Part shown: positions 51,111 through 60,901 of the stretch, one piece after another
How positions within the stretch are numbered: the first letter of the stretch is position 1
Layout of the letters: each line of letters begins with the position of its first letter
Assembly: GCF_007828035.1 (NCBI RefSeq)
Contig: NZ_VITV01000003.1
Coordinates: 496,001 to 560,000 of the forward strand
Direction of reading: 5' to 3'
Origin: Nitrospirillum amazonense
GTDB taxonomy: Bacteria > Pseudomonadota > Alphaproteobacteria > Azospirillales > Azospirillaceae
Length of the DNA stretch: 64,000 bases
Program-made: the position numbers and the translations under genes
Notes under the pieces: model-generated
Told to the model about the DNA's origin: nothing
What the model saw: the letters and a program-made list of their open reading frames with translations, nothing else
Databases searched by the model: none

Positions 51111-52784
51111 GTGACCTTGACGATGAATCATGCCTTGGCACCGGCATGCCGGGCGGCCCGCGGGCGCATGGCGCCCGTGACCGGGGGTCTCTGGGCCATG
51201 ACCGCCGTGTGCGCCCTGCTGGCCTTGGCGCCGGCCACGGCCCGCGCCAGCGACGCCGATGAACTGCGCAAGCTGCGCCAGCAGATGCAGGAGGCCCAGG
51301 CCCAGATGGCGGCCCAGGCCAAGGCCATGCAGGCGATGCAAGATCGGCTGAACACGCTGGAGGCGCAGCAGACCCAGACGGCGGGCCAGACGGCCGCCAG
51401 CACCCAGACGGCGGCACAGGCGGCGCAACAGGCCCAGGCCGCCCAGTCCGCGGCGCAAGCGGCGCAGAAGGTGGCGGACGCGGCCGCCCATCCTCAGTTG
51501 CCCAAGGACGGCAGCCTGACCTTCTACGGCATCACCCTCTACGGCACCGTCGACATGGGCTTCTCCTACCAGTCGCACGGCGCGGCGCTCAGCCCCTATT
51601 ACCCGCCAGGGCTGGACTTCCTGGTCAGCAAGAACGGCAACAAGGGCATCGCCTCATTAGCCGGCAACGGCCTCAGCCAGTCCAAGGTCGGCCTGCGCGG
51701 GTCGGAGGAGTTCGCCGACGGCTGGTCGGCCCTGTTCAAGGTGGAGACAGGCTTCAACCCGCAGTCCGGCCAGCTGGCCGACGGTCCGCATTCCATGGCG
51801 GCCAATAACGGCGTGGCCCTGACCAAGCAGACCGCCAACGGCGATTCCAGCCATGCCGGCCAGGCGTTCAACCGCGCCGCCTATGTCGGCGTCAGTTCCA
51901 AGGACTGGGGCACCGTCACCTTCGGCCGCCAGAACACCATCCTGGCCGACAACATCATCACCTACGACCCGCAGCAAAGCTCCTACGCCTTCTCCGTCAT
52001 CGGCTTCTCGGGCCTGACGGGCGGCGGCGGCAGCACGGAGGACTTCCGTCTCGATAATTCCGTCAAGTACATGAACAAGTTCGGGCCGCTGCACCTGGGC
52101 GCCATGTACCAATTCGGTGAGGATAACGGCGGCATGCACGGCAACGCCCTGCAGTTGAACGCCGGTGCCGAGGTCAGCGGGCTGTCCGTGGACGCCACGT
52201 ATGCGCAGAAGCAGGACATGGTGTCGGCGGGCAGTCTGACCGCGGCCCAGGTGACCCAAGCCACCGCGCTGGGATACAGCCCCAGCAACTCACTGGCGGC
52301 CACCATTTCCGACAACACGTCCTACGCGCTGATGGGGTCCTATGTCCTGGACCCGCAGTGGAAGCTTTATGCCGGTTACGAGCACATCGACTTCGCCAAT
52401 CCTTCCGTCCCCCTGCGCGCCGGTTCGATCGACATCGGCGGCTATACCCTGGCCTTCGTGAACAATAGCGCCTTCGTCCACGACAAGATCATCCAGGTCA
52501 CCTGGGCCGGCGCCCGCTATGCCGTCACGCCCAAGGTGGATTTGTCGGCGGGCTTCTACCACTACGACCAGAACAGCTTCGGGGCCAAGAGCTGCTCCGA
52601 CGCCAGCACCGCCACCTGCTCCGGCACGCTGAACGCCTATTCCCTGGTGGCCGACTACCGCTTCGCCCGCCGCTTCGACGCCTATCTGGGCGTCATGTAC
52701 TCCGAGGTCGCGGGCGGCTTGGCGGCGGGTTACCTGCATACCGACAACATCTCTCCCACCACGGGTGTCCGGTTCAACTTCTAG
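51111..52784 (+). CDS. Gram-negative porin with N-terminal coiled coil
   Basis: A 557-aa outer-membrane porin. The long N-terminus holds a signal peptide (LWAMTAVCALLALAPATARAS) and a coiled coil of Gln/Ala-rich heptads (~50-130: DADELRKLRQQMQEAQAQM ... QAAQKVADAAA), which may reach the peptidoglycan. The 16-strand-type barrel follows (DGSLTFYGITLYGTVDMGFSY; SQSKVGLRGSEEFADGWSALFKVETGFNPQSG) and ends GVRFNF with terminal Phe. The start is GTG at 51111 with GGGAGGG 7 bases upstream; ATG 51123 is an alternative. The frame is open to 50943 but the sequence there is not porin-like. Confidence 0.9.
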   Translation: MTLTMNHALAPACRAARGRMAPVTGGLWAMTAVCALLALAPATARASDADELRKLRQQMQEAQAQMAAQAKAMQAMQDRLNTLEAQQTQTAGQTAASTQTAAQAAQQAQAAQSAAQAAQKVADAAAHPQLPKDGSLTFYGITLYGTVDMGFSYQSHGAALSPYYPPGLDFLVSKNGNKGIASLAGNGLSQSKVGLRGSEEFADGWSALFKVETGFNPQSGQLADGPHSMAANNGVALTKQTANGDSSHAGQAFNRAAYVGVSSKDWGTVTFGRQNTILADNIITYDPQQSSYAFSVIGFSGLTGGGGSTEDFRLDNSVKYMNKFGPLHLGAMYQFGEDNGGMHGNALQLNAGAEVSGLSVDATYAQKQDMVSAGSLTAAQVTQATALGYSPSNSLAATISDNTSYALMGSYVLDPQWKLYAGYEHIDFANPSVPLRAGSIDIGGYTLAFVNNSAFVHDKIIQVTWAGARYAVTPKVDLSAGFYHYDQNSFGAKSCSDASTATCSGTLNAYSLVADYRFARRFDAYLGVMYSEVAGGLAAGYLHTDNISPTTGVRFNF

Positions 52785-52838
52785 AACTTGCCCCATAGCG
52801 AAGCGGGCGGCGGCCGCCGCCGCCCGCACGCCGCATCA

Positions 52839-53312
52839 TCAGTACCGATCCTCATCGATGCGCTTGTCCATGATGGCGTGCTCCACCGCGTGCCGCGCCT
52901 CTTCCAGGTGATGGAAGGCGGCGTTGCGCCAACCCGCGGCGCGGGGATTGTCTTCCTCGGACCGCAGGTCGCGCTCGGCGGTGGCGATCAGGTCCAGCGC
53001 CTTGGTGAGACGGCCCCGATGGTTGATGTTGGCGTCGATGGGCGGGTTCCAGTTAGGGTCCTTGCCATCGTCATAGCTGGCGTGGCGGATTTCGCCGATG
53101 GCGCCGTTCACATGGTCGATGGCGGCGAACTGGTCACGCACCACGTTGTATTCCGCCGGGCGATCCAGCAGGGCGCGGGCCATGCGCAGATCAGACAGGG
53201 CGTGCAGATAGGCGGGGTGGGCCGGCTGGGCGTGCGCCGGACCGGGCGCGGTGGCGCAGGCCGACGCGGCCATCAGAACCAGGGCGGCGCCCAAGACTTT
53301 GATATGCTTCAT
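52839..53312 (-). CDS. Small lipoprotein-like protein of unknown function
   Basis: A 157-aa exported protein. The signal peptide MKHIKVLGAALVLMAASACATA has a lipobox-like ASAC, so a lipid anchor is likely. The mature part is helical: two similar segments (AYLHALSDLRMARALLDRPAEYNVV and KALDLIATAERDLRSEE...HHLEEARHAVEHAI) could form a helical bundle. I recognise no named domain with certainty. The ribosome site GGAAGGAGC is strong. It lies convergent to the porin, 54 bp from its stop. Confidence 0.75.
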   Translation of the reverse strand: MKHIKVLGAALVLMAASACATAPGPAHAQPAHPAYLHALSDLRMARALLDRPAEYNVVRDQFAAIDHVNGAIGEIRHASYDDGKDPNWNPPIDANINHRGRLTKALDLIATAERDLRSEEDNPRAAGWRNAAFHHLEEARHAVEHAIMDKRIDEDRY

Positions 53313-53654
53313 GATGGTTTGCTCCTTCCTTCCAGGCGGCGGTTACCCCCAACCGGGCCCGTCCGTCCTTTCGTCCGCCCACGGTCGCGGCGGATTGGAG
53401 CCGAAATGGGGCGCGGCGGCGGCGTGTCCACGGCACGCCCCGCGCCAAAACCGCGCACCCGAAAGATGCATGACCCGTGGGCCAATACGCCGAAGATCAT
53501 GTTAATTATTTGAAATATATAGATAGTTGACGAATGCTCAGGCCCTGCCTGTCGGTGCGGCCAGGCCTTCGGGCCGCGACGGGTCGTCTTTTTCCCGCCG
53601 TATCACCCAGCGAGAACCGGTCCACGACCTGATCAACGCGAGGTGCCCGGCACC
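53313..53654. other. Intergenic region between lipoprotein-like gene and short ORF
   Basis: This 342-bp region has a low-GC patch at about 53495-53530 that may be the promoter for the minus-strand lipoprotein-like gene or the plus-strand short gene, and a small CGGCC/GGCCG hairpin near 53555-53575. I see no gene. Confidence 0.35.
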
Positions 53655-53837
53655 ATGGAAAGCACTGTAATATTGGGCAGCCTGTCCGGAATAATGAGCG
53701 CCTACAACCTGTCCCAAGGCCAACTGGGCTGGTCCATGCTGCTGGCCCTGAAGCAGACCCTGGACAGGCACCTGGCCCAGGATGAAGCCGAGGACGGAAC
53801 ACCCGCCGACGGCGGGCTGCCCGGCACGCCCTCTTGA
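53655..53837 (+). CDS. Possible small protein, unknown function
   Basis: A 60-aa open frame (MESTVILGSLSGIMSAYNLSQGQLGW...) with a hydrophobic first half and an acidic tail. It has a weak GAGGT site 11 bases before the ATG. The codon pattern and amphipathic first part make it more credible than other frames here, but no family is recognised. It ends 6 bp from the stop of the convergent FadB-like gene. Confidence 0.35.
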   Translation: MESTVILGSLSGIMSAYNLSQGQLGWSMLLALKQTLDRHLAQDEAEDGTPADGGLPGTPS

Positions 53838-53843
53838 CCCCCT

Positions 53844-55940
53844 TCAGGCGGTCAGGCGACCGCCGGCGCTGGCCTTTTCCCACAACAGGGGGGCCGGCTT
53901 CCAGAACTGGCCCTGATAGCCCTCCAGGAAGCCTTCCATCAAGCGCAGCACGTTTTCCAGCCCCAGGCTGTCGGCGTGGAACATCGGCCCACCCTTGTGA
54001 GCGGGAAAGCCGTAGCCGTTGAGATAAACGACGTCGATGTCCGATGCGCGCTGGGCGATGCCCTCGCCCAGCAGGGCCGCCCCTTCGTTGGCCAACGCCA
54101 GCAGGCAGCGGGCCACGATCTCCTCATCCCCGATGACGCGGGGGCTGAGGCCGAATTCCTGGGCGATCTCCTTGGCGTGGGCTTGGGCCAGGGCATCGAC
54201 CTCCGGATCCGTTTCCCGCGCCCGGGTGGCTGGGTCGTACTGGTAATAGCCCTTGCCGGTCTTCTGTCCGAACCGGCCCAGCGCGCAAATCTTGTCGGGG
54301 AAGGTGGAGTAGGGGCGTTCATCGCCCAACGCCTTGCGGCCGGCGCGGATGGCGCGGCCAATGTCGTTGCCCGCCAGGTCCATCATGGCGAAAGGCCCCA
54401 TGGCCATGCCCCAGCGTTCCAGGGCGCCGTCCACCTGCCAGGGCAGCACGCCTTCATCCACCAGGAAATAGGCCTGGCGCAGGTATTCCTCGACCATGCG
54501 GTTGCCGATGAAGCCGTTGCAGACGCCGGCGACGACACCGACCTTGCCCAGCTTGCGCGACAGCGCCATGGCCGTGGCCAGCACCTCGGGCGCGGTCTCG
54601 GCCCCCCGCACCACCTCTAGCAGGCGCATCACCGGCGCCGGGCTGAAGAAGTGCAGGCCCACCACGCTTTGCGGACGGCTGGTGATGGCGGCGATGGCGT
54701 CCAGATCCAGGGTGGAGGTGTTGCTGGCCAGGATGGCGTCCGGCCCGCAGACCTTGTCCAGGGTGCGGAAGATATCCTGCTTCACGCCCATATCCTCGAA
54801 CGCGGCCTCGATCACCAAATCGACAGCGGCGCAGGCCGCCAGATCAGTGGCGGTGTGCAGGCGGCCGAGGCGGCGGTCCCGCTCGGCCCCATCCATGCGG
54901 CCCTTGGCCACGGCGGCGTCATAGCCCTTGGTGATGCCGGCGACACCCTTCTGCACCCCGGCCTCATCCCGGTCCAGCAGGATGACCTCCAGCCCGGCGT
55001 TGACGGCCACGGTGGCGATGCCGGCCCCCATGGTGCCGGCGCCGATGACCGCCACGCGTTCGATGGCCCGGGGCTGCACGTCGGGGCTCAGCCCCTCGAT
55101 CCGGGCGGCGCGGCGCTCGGCGAAGAAGGCGTATTGCAGCGCCTTAGATTCCGGCGTCACCACCAGCTCGCGGAACAGGTTGAATTCCCGCTGCAGTCCC
55201 TGGCTGAAGGGCAGCTCCACCGCCGCCCGCACCGCCTCGATGCAGGCCAGCGGCGCCGGCAGCGGTCGCTTCAGCCCATCGATCTGACGCTGGAACCAGT
55301 CGGCACCGGCATCGGCCGGCATCTCCGCCCGCTGCAGGGACAGGCGCGGCTTGGCGCCGTCGCGGGCCGCTTGCCTGGCCACGGCCACCGCGTCCTCAAT
55401 CAGATCACCGGTCGAAAGGGTGGCCAGGCCCAGCTTGGCCGCCGTGGCGGCGTTCACCGGTGCGCCGGACAGGATCATGTCCAAGGCCGCCTTGACACCG
55501 ATGGCGCGGGGCAAGCGCTGGGTGCCGCCGGCACCGGGCAGGATACCCAGCTTCACCTCCGGCAGGCCCAGGGTGGCATTGGCGGCGACCACGCGGTGGT
55601 GACAGCCCAGCGCCACCTCCAGCCCGCCGCCCAGGCAGGTGCCGGCGATGGCGGCCACCACCGGCTTGGCCGCCTGGTCCAGATCGATGATCACATCGGG
55701 CAGCGTGGGCACGGCCGTGGCCCCACCCCGGGTGCCGGCGGCGAACTCCTCGATGTCCGCCCCGGCCGAGAAGTGGCGCGTGCCGCCGGTCAGCACCACG
55801 GCCTCGACCCCCGGCTTGGTCATGACCATCGCCAGGGCGGCGCGCAGGTCGCGGCGCAGCGCCAGGTCGAAGCTGTTGACCGGCGGGCGGTCCAGAGTCA
55901 GGACGGCGACGCCGTCGCGGATATCGATGTGCACCGGCAT
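53844..55940 (-). CDS. Bifunctional enoyl-CoA hydratase / 3-hydroxyacyl-CoA dehydrogenase (FadB/FadJ-like)
   Basis: A 698-aa beta-oxidation enzyme. The N-terminal crotonase domain (~1-190) has GTCLGGGLEVALGCHHRVV and LPEVKLGILPGAGGTQRLPR. The dehydrogenase domain begins VAVIGAGTMGAGIATVAVNAGLEVILLDRD (~295), and the C-terminal domain has GVCNGFIGNRMVEEYLRQA. It catalyses two consecutive steps: hydration of enoyl-CoA, then NAD-dependent oxidation. The ATG at 55940 begins the crotonase domain. Last gene of a four-gene operon, 31 bp after the thiolase. Confidence 0.92.
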   Translation of the reverse strand: MPVHIDIRDGVAVLTLDRPPVNSFDLALRRDLRAALAMVMTKPGVEAVVLTGGTRHFSAGADIEEFAAGTRGGATAVPTLPDVIIDLDQAAKPVVAAIAGTCLGGGLEVALGCHHRVVAANATLGLPEVKLGILPGAGGTQRLPRAIGVKAALDMILSGAPVNAATAAKLGLATLSTGDLIEDAVAVARQAARDGAKPRLSLQRAEMPADAGADWFQRQIDGLKRPLPAPLACIEAVRAAVELPFSQGLQREFNLFRELVVTPESKALQYAFFAERRAARIEGLSPDVQPRAIERVAVIGAGTMGAGIATVAVNAGLEVILLDRDEAGVQKGVAGITKGYDAAVAKGRMDGAERDRRLGRLHTATDLAACAAVDLVIEAAFEDMGVKQDIFRTLDKVCGPDAILASNTSTLDLDAIAAITSRPQSVVGLHFFSPAPVMRLLEVVRGAETAPEVLATAMALSRKLGKVGVVAGVCNGFIGNRMVEEYLRQAYFLVDEGVLPWQVDGALERWGMAMGPFAMMDLAGNDIGRAIRAGRKALGDERPYSTFPDKICALGRFGQKTGKGYYQYDPATRARETDPEVDALAQAHAKEIAQEFGLSPRVIGDEEIVARCLLALANEGAALLGEGIAQRASDIDVVYLNGYGFPAHKGGPMFHADSLGLENVLRLMEGFLEGYQGQFWKPAPLLWEKASAGGRLTA

Positions 55941-55971
55941 GGGGCGGCTTCCTTCCTGGTGAGGGTTGGGC

Positions 55972-57150
55972 TCAAACGGCTTCGATGACGGCGGCGATAC
56001 CCTGCCCGCCACCAATGCACATGGTGACCAGCGCACGCCTGCCGCTCACCCGACGCAGCTCATAGACCGCCTTCACCAGGTTGATGGCGCCGGTGGCGCC
56101 CACCGGGTGGCCCAGGGAAATGCCGCTGCCATTAGGGTTCACCCGATCGGGGTCGAAGTCCAGCTCACGCGCCACGGCGCAGGCTTGCGCCGCGAAGGCC
56201 TCATTGGATTCGATGACGGTCAGGTCCTGCACCGTCAGGCCGGTGCGGGCCAGCAGCTTGCGCGTCGCCGGGATGGGTCCGATGCCCATGTAGGCCGGGT
56301 CCACCCCGGCGTGGGCATAGCCCACCAGGCGGGCCAGCGGCGTCAGGCCCAGGCGCTTCACCGCCTCGCCCGAGGCCAGCACCACGGCGGCAGCGCCATC
56401 GTTGATGCCCGAGGCGTTGCCGGCGGTGACGGTGCCGTCTTTCTGAAACACGGTACGCAGCTTGGCCAAATCCCCCGGCGCCAGGTCCGGGCGCACATGC
56501 TCGTCCGTGGCGAACTGCACCGTTTGGCGCTTCACCGTCACCTCCACCGGCAGGATCTGCTCGGTGAAGCGGCCCTCGGCCTGGGCGCGGGCGGCACGGC
56601 GGTGGCTTTCCAGGGCCAGCGCGTCCTGGTCATCGCGGCTGATGCCATAGCGCTGCGCGACCCTCTCCGCCGTCACCCCCATCAGGTTGCGGTCGAAGGG
56701 GTCGGACAGGGCGCCGTTGAGATAGTCTACCACGCGGGCATCGCCCATCTTGCTGCCCCAGCGGGCATCGGGCAGCAGATAGGGCGCGCGGCTCATGTTC
56801 TCCGCCCCGCCGGCCACCGCCACGTCGCAGTCGCCGAGCAGGATGCTTTGGGCCGCCGACACCACCGCCTGCAGGCCGGAACCGCACAGGCGGTTGACGG
56901 TCAGGGCCGGGACCTCCACCGGCAGCCCGGCGCCGATGCCGGCCACGCGGGCGAGATAGGCGTCGCGCGGCTCCGTCGGGATGACCTGGCCGAAGACGAC
57001 ATGGCCCACGGCGTCGTTGGCCACGCCGGCGCGGTCCAGCGCGGCACGGGTCACCTTGGTCGCCAGTTCGCCGGGGGCGATGTCCTTCAGCGCGCCACCG
57101 AAATCGCCGATGGCCGTGCGGACGCCGGAAACGATGAACACCTCGGTCAT
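55972..57150 (-). CDS. Acetyl-CoA acyltransferase (thiolase)
   Basis: A 392-aa thiolase that cleaves 3-ketoacyl-CoA in beta-oxidation, or in reverse condenses acetyl-CoA. The nucleophile Cys89 is in NRLCGSGLQAV. The second active-site region has NPNGSGISLGHPVGATGA and the final Cys in TMCIGGGQG. Full family length. It lies 27 bp after the acyl-CoA dehydrogenase and 31 bp before the FadB-like gene, so with them it forms a full oxidation cycle. Confidence 0.93.
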   Translation of the reverse strand: MTEVFIVSGVRTAIGDFGGALKDIAPGELATKVTRAALDRAGVANDAVGHVVFGQVIPTEPRDAYLARVAGIGAGLPVEVPALTVNRLCGSGLQAVVSAAQSILLGDCDVAVAGGAENMSRAPYLLPDARWGSKMGDARVVDYLNGALSDPFDRNLMGVTAERVAQRYGISRDDQDALALESHRRAARAQAEGRFTEQILPVEVTVKRQTVQFATDEHVRPDLAPGDLAKLRTVFQKDGTVTAGNASGINDGAAAVVLASGEAVKRLGLTPLARLVGYAHAGVDPAYMGIGPIPATRKLLARTGLTVQDLTVIESNEAFAAQACAVARELDFDPDRVNPNGSGISLGHPVGATGAINLVKAVYELRRVSGRRALVTMCIGGGQGIAAVIEAV

Positions 57151-57177
57151 GGTGCTTTTTCCTATCTGGGGCCAGCG

Positions 57178-59010
57178 TCAGAAGCCGGCGGGATCGAAGG
57201 TCTGGGTCAGGTCGCTGCGCCGGCCGACGATGCCCAGCCAGACATCGACGCGCGGCACCTCAGTCTCAAAGAAGAAGCGGCAGGCGGCCAGCTTGCCGGC
57301 ACGGAAGGCCGTCTCGTCCGGGTCATCGGTGGCGGCCAGGCTGCCCGCCACCACCGCCTGGTCCAGCCACTGCCAGGCCACCACGGCATGGCCGAAGGCC
57401 GACAGGAAGGAGGTCGCCTGGGCCAGGCTGGCGACATCGTCGCCGGCAGCCTTCAGGTGGCCCACCAGGGCGCCGATGCGGGCCCAGGTAACGTCCAGCA
57501 CATGGGCGAAGTCGGCCAAGGCCGGCAGATGGCGCGCCCGCTCCACCGTCGCGGTCACCCGGTGCCGCAGCGTGGCCAGGGAGGCACCGTCATCCTTCAG
57601 GGTCTTGCGCCCCATCAAGTCCAGGCCCTGCACGCCCGTGGTGCCCTCATGGATGGGGTTCAGGCGGTTGTCGCGGTACAGCTGCTCCACATCGAAATCG
57701 CGGGTGTAGCCGTAACCGCCATGCACCTGGATGGCCAGGTCGTTGGCGGCCAAGCCCCATTCCGAGGGCCAGGTCTTGGCGATGGGGGTCAGCAGGCTCA
57801 GAAGGCCGGCCGCCTCATCCCGTCCCTCGGCCGGCCCGTGCAGTTCCTCATCCACCAGCCGGGCGCAATACAGCACCAGGGCCAGCGCGCCCTCGGCGTA
57901 GGCCTTCTGCGCCAGCAGCAGGCGGCGCACGTCGGGGTGGTCGATGATCGCGATGGGCGCGCCCCCTCTGCCGCCAATCGGCCGCCCTTGGCGGCGGTCG
58001 CGGGCGTAATCCACCGCCAGGCGGTAGCCGCGGTAGCCCAGCATGGCGGCCCCGAGGCCAACGGAAATGCGGGCGCTGTTCATCATCTGGAACATGATGG
58101 GCAGGCCCTGCCCTACCCCGCCCACGCGGTAGCCCACGGCCCCGGCGATGCCGCCCGGCCGGTGGTGCGCGCCCTCACCGAAGTTCAGCAGGCAATTGGC
58201 GGTGCCGCGATAGCCCATCTTGTGGTTCAGGCCCGCCACCACCACGTCGTTGCGCTGGCCGGCGTAGTCCGAGCCCGAGACCAGAACCTTGGGCACGACG
58301 AACAGGCTGATGCCCTGGGTGCCGGGGATCAGCTTGCCGTCCGGACCCGGCACCTTGGCCAGCACCAGGTGGATGATGTTCTCGCTGGCGTCCTGGTCGC
58401 CGCCGGAGATCCACATCTTGTTGCCGAACAGGCGATAGCGGGCACCCAGCCCGTCATCGCCATCGGGCACCGCGCGGGTGGCGATGTCGGCCAGCGAGGA
58501 CCCGGCCTGGGGCTCTGACAGGCACATGGTGCCGAAGTAGCGGCCCTCGATCTCCGGCAGGGCGCAGGCTTTGACCAACGCCTCGTTGGCGTAGCGCACC
58601 AGCAGCTTGGCGTTGCCGGTGGTCAGCATGGGATAGGCCGACGTCGCCACATTCGCGGCCATGAAGTGCGCCATGGCGGCGCTGTAGGCCAGTTGCGGCA
58701 GTTGCAAACCGCCGACCTCGGCATCGAAGGGGGCGGCGAACATGCCGACCTCCGCGAAGGCGGCCAGCGCCTGATGGATGGCGGGCAGGATGCGCACCTG
58801 CCCCTCCACCAGGTGCGGCTCCTGGCTGTCGGCTGCCTTGTAATGGGTCAGGAAGGTGTCCGCCGCCACCCGTCCGGCGATATCCAGCATGGCGTCCACG
58901 GTTTCCACGCTGTGATCCTGGAAATGTGGGTAGGCCAGCAGGCCCTTCAGGTCCAGCCAGTCATGCAGCAGGAAGCCGAGGTCGCGGGCGCGCACCGGGG
59001 GCGTGGTCAT
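57178..59010 (-). CDS. Acyl-CoA dehydrogenase (long, C-terminal-extended type)
   Basis: A 610-aa flavoenzyme introducing the first double bond into acyl-CoA. The FAD-binding core has GTMCLSEPQAGSSLADI and MWISGGDQDASENI. The catalytic-base segment is NPIHEGTTGVQGLDLMGRK, with Glu in HEGTTG. The ~600-residue length with an extra C-terminal helical domain is that of the FadE5/AcdA-like long type, which usually uses long or branched chains. The ATG at 59010 fits the family N-terminus (MTTPPVRARDLGFLLHDWL); the frame extends into the SDR gene. 22 bp after the SDR gene. Confidence 0.92.
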   Translation of the reverse strand: MTTPPVRARDLGFLLHDWLDLKGLLAYPHFQDHSVETVDAMLDIAGRVAADTFLTHYKAADSQEPHLVEGQVRILPAIHQALAAFAEVGMFAAPFDAEVGGLQLPQLAYSAAMAHFMAANVATSAYPMLTTGNAKLLVRYANEALVKACALPEIEGRYFGTMCLSEPQAGSSLADIATRAVPDGDDGLGARYRLFGNKMWISGGDQDASENIIHLVLAKVPGPDGKLIPGTQGISLFVVPKVLVSGSDYAGQRNDVVVAGLNHKMGYRGTANCLLNFGEGAHHRPGGIAGAVGYRVGGVGQGLPIMFQMMNSARISVGLGAAMLGYRGYRLAVDYARDRRQGRPIGGRGGAPIAIIDHPDVRRLLLAQKAYAEGALALVLYCARLVDEELHGPAEGRDEAAGLLSLLTPIAKTWPSEWGLAANDLAIQVHGGYGYTRDFDVEQLYRDNRLNPIHEGTTGVQGLDLMGRKTLKDDGASLATLRHRVTATVERARHLPALADFAHVLDVTWARIGALVGHLKAAGDDVASLAQATSFLSAFGHAVVAWQWLDQAVVAGSLAATDDPDETAFRAGKLAACRFFFETEVPRVDVWLGIVGRRSDLTQTFDPAGF

Positions 59011-59032
59011 GGGTGGCTCCTTCCTGCTGGCT

Positions 59033-59836
59033 TCAGATGACGCTGACGCCGCCGTCCACGGCCAGGATCTGGCCGGTGATGTGGCCGCCGGCGGCCGTGG
59101 CCAGCAGCAGGGCGGCACCCTTCAGATCCTGGTCGTTGCCCAGCTTGCCCAGGGGGGTGCCCGCCACCAGGTCGGCCTCATGCTTGGCCAGGGTGCCGCG
59201 CGTCATCTTGGACGGGAAGAAGCCCGGCGCCAGGGCGTTGACGGTGATGCCATAGGGGCCCCATTCCGCCGCCAGCACGCGGGTCATGTTGACCAGGGCG
59301 CCCTTGGTGGTGCCATAGGCGACGGTGCCCACCATACGCGGGTGGTGTCCTTGCAGTCCGGCGATGGAGGCGACGTTGACGATGCGCCCCCGCTTCAGGG
59401 GCAGCATGGCGGCCCGCGCCACGGCCTGGGTCAGGAAGAACACGGCGTTGAGGTTCAGGTCCACCACCTTGGCCCACTGTTCCGGCGTGTGGTCCTGCGC
59501 CGGGGCACCCCAGGTGGTGCCGGCGTTGTTCACCAGCACGTCGATGCGGCCCAGGTCCGCCATCACCTTCTCCACCAGCGGGGCCATGGCCTCTTGGCGG
59601 CTGAGGTCGGCGGGAATGGCGGTGGCGGTGATGCCCTGGCCGGCCAGGTGGGCCACGGCGGCCTCCAGCTCCTCCGCCTTGCGGGCCACCAGTACGGGAT
59701 GGGCACCGAACTCACCCAGCGCCTCCGCGATCTGCAGGCCCAGCCCGCGCGATCCGCCGGTGATCAAAGCCACCTGGCCGGACAGGTCGAACAGGCGATG
59801 CAAAGCATCCGTCTTGGGGGCGGCGAGCGAAGACAT
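59033..59836 (-). CDS. Short-chain dehydrogenase/reductase (first gene of beta-oxidation operon)
   Basis: A 267-aa SDR. The cofactor motif is TGGSRGLG, NNAG is present, and the catalytic Ser in NVASIAGLQG and Tyr-Lys in YGTTK are intact, with the extra four residues between Ser and Tyr seen in gluconate-dehydrogenase-like members. It may reduce a 3-keto or hydroxy group of the substrate before or during beta-oxidation. It begins the SDR-ACAD-thiolase-FadB operon and is divergent from the FCD regulator, with 297 bp between starts. Confidence 0.9.
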   Translation of the reverse strand: MSSLAAPKTDALHRLFDLSGQVALITGGSRGLGLQIAEALGEFGAHPVLVARKAEELEAAVAHLAGQGITATAIPADLSRQEAMAPLVEKVMADLGRIDVLVNNAGTTWGAPAQDHTPEQWAKVVDLNLNAVFFLTQAVARAAMLPLKRGRIVNVASIAGLQGHHPRMVGTVAYGTTKGALVNMTRVLAAEWGPYGITVNALAPGFFPSKMTRGTLAKHEADLVAGTPLGKLGNDQDLKGAALLLATAAGGHITGQILAVDGGVSVI

Positions 59837-59958
59837 GATGGGCGTTTCCTCCTGTCGTTCGGCATCCCGGATGCGTTGCCGGGGCCGGTATTTACCCGTG
59901 GCCCGGTCCCCTTCGGGGCGGTTGCCGGGCGGGGGCACTGTATGCCATTGTTCGTTTG

Positions 59959-59969
59959 TTGGACAATTG
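59959..59969. promoter_or_regulatory. Candidate FCD-regulator operator
   Basis: TTGGACAATTG in an AT-rich patch of the 297-bp divergent region between the SDR operon and the GntR/FCD regulator. The same 11-mer occurs (reverse strand) inside the inverted repeat at 61256-61272. Located 123 bp upstream of the SDR start, it suits a repressor site for the regulator encoded beside it. Confidence 0.45.
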
Positions 59970-60133
59970 AAATATCGCCCTGAAAACACAAGATCAATTC
60001 CGGCACGCGGCGGCTTGTGCTAGAGGGGCTTTCATAAGGACGGGCCGCAGTGAACTGCCGCCTGGGGTTTCATCATCCGCACGGGACCAGTGTCGGGCCT
60101 ATTCGGCACGGCGGGCAAAGGGGCATTCGGCGC

Positions 60134-60901
60134 ATGGCGTTCGCACGGCTGGCCATCCTGCCCACCTATAAGGTGGTCAGCGACACCATAGAGCGGGAGA
60201 TACTGGCCGGCAGGTTGAACGCCGGGGATATCCTGCCGACGGAGACGGAACTGGCTGACCAGTTCGGCGTCACCCGCCACACCGTGCGCGAGGGCATCCG
60301 CATCCTGGAGCAGAGCGGCCTAGTACGGCGGGAGGCCGGGCGGCGCCTTTATGTCGCCGAACCCCACTACGGCGACCTGGCGCCCCGCCTGTCCCGCGCC
60401 ATGGTGATGCAGCGCGTCACCTTCCGCGAGTTGTGGGAGGTGTCGATGGATCTGGAGCCCAGCGCCGCCGCCCACGCCGCCGGCCGCATCGACGCCAGCC
60501 GCCTGGCGCAGCTGCGTGCCAATGTGGAGGCGACGGAGGAGGCCATCACCGCCGGTGCCTCCATCATCCCGCTGGACGTCGCCTTCCACATCCTGGTGGC
60601 GGAGGCGGCGGGCAACCGCGCCCTGCTGCTGGCGCGCGAGCCGGTGACCCAGCTGTTCTATCCCGCCCTGGAACGGCTGTTCCGCCATCCAAAGACGTCG
60701 GCGGTGGGCCCCCGCCGCCTGGTGGAAGCCCACCGGCGCATCGTCGAGGCCCTGGCCGACGGCGACGCCGAGGTGGCGCGGGAATGGATGCGCAAGCACA
60801 TGGTGGATTTCCGCCGGGGCTACGACACCGCCGGGCTGGACCTGGACGAGGCCTTGGATCCCACCGCGGCGCCGCCCGCCGCCCCCCCGCCACGGCGGTG
60901 A
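60134..60901 (+). CDS. GntR-family regulator with FCD ligand-binding domain
   Basis: A 255-aa FadR/GntR-type regulator. The N-terminal winged helix (~12-75: YKVVSDTIEREILAGRLNAGDILPTETELADQFGVTRHTVREGIRILEQSGLV) precedes an all-helical FCD domain (~95-225), whose His and Asp residues (DVAFHILVAEAAG; VEAHRRIVEALADGD) form the usual metal-ligand pocket. It should bind an organic acid or acyl-CoA and control the divergent beta-oxidation operon. The ATG at 60134 begins the domain; the frame is open to 60050. Confidence 0.92.
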   Translation: MAFARLAILPTYKVVSDTIEREILAGRLNAGDILPTETELADQFGVTRHTVREGIRILEQSGLVRREAGRRLYVAEPHYGDLAPRLSRAMVMQRVTFRELWEVSMDLEPSAAAHAAGRIDASRLAQLRANVEATEEAITAGASIIPLDVAFHILVAEAAGNRALLLAREPVTQLFYPALERLFRHPKTSAVGPRRLVEAHRRIVEALADGDAEVAREWMRKHMVDFRRGYDTAGLDLDEALDPTAAPPAAPPPRR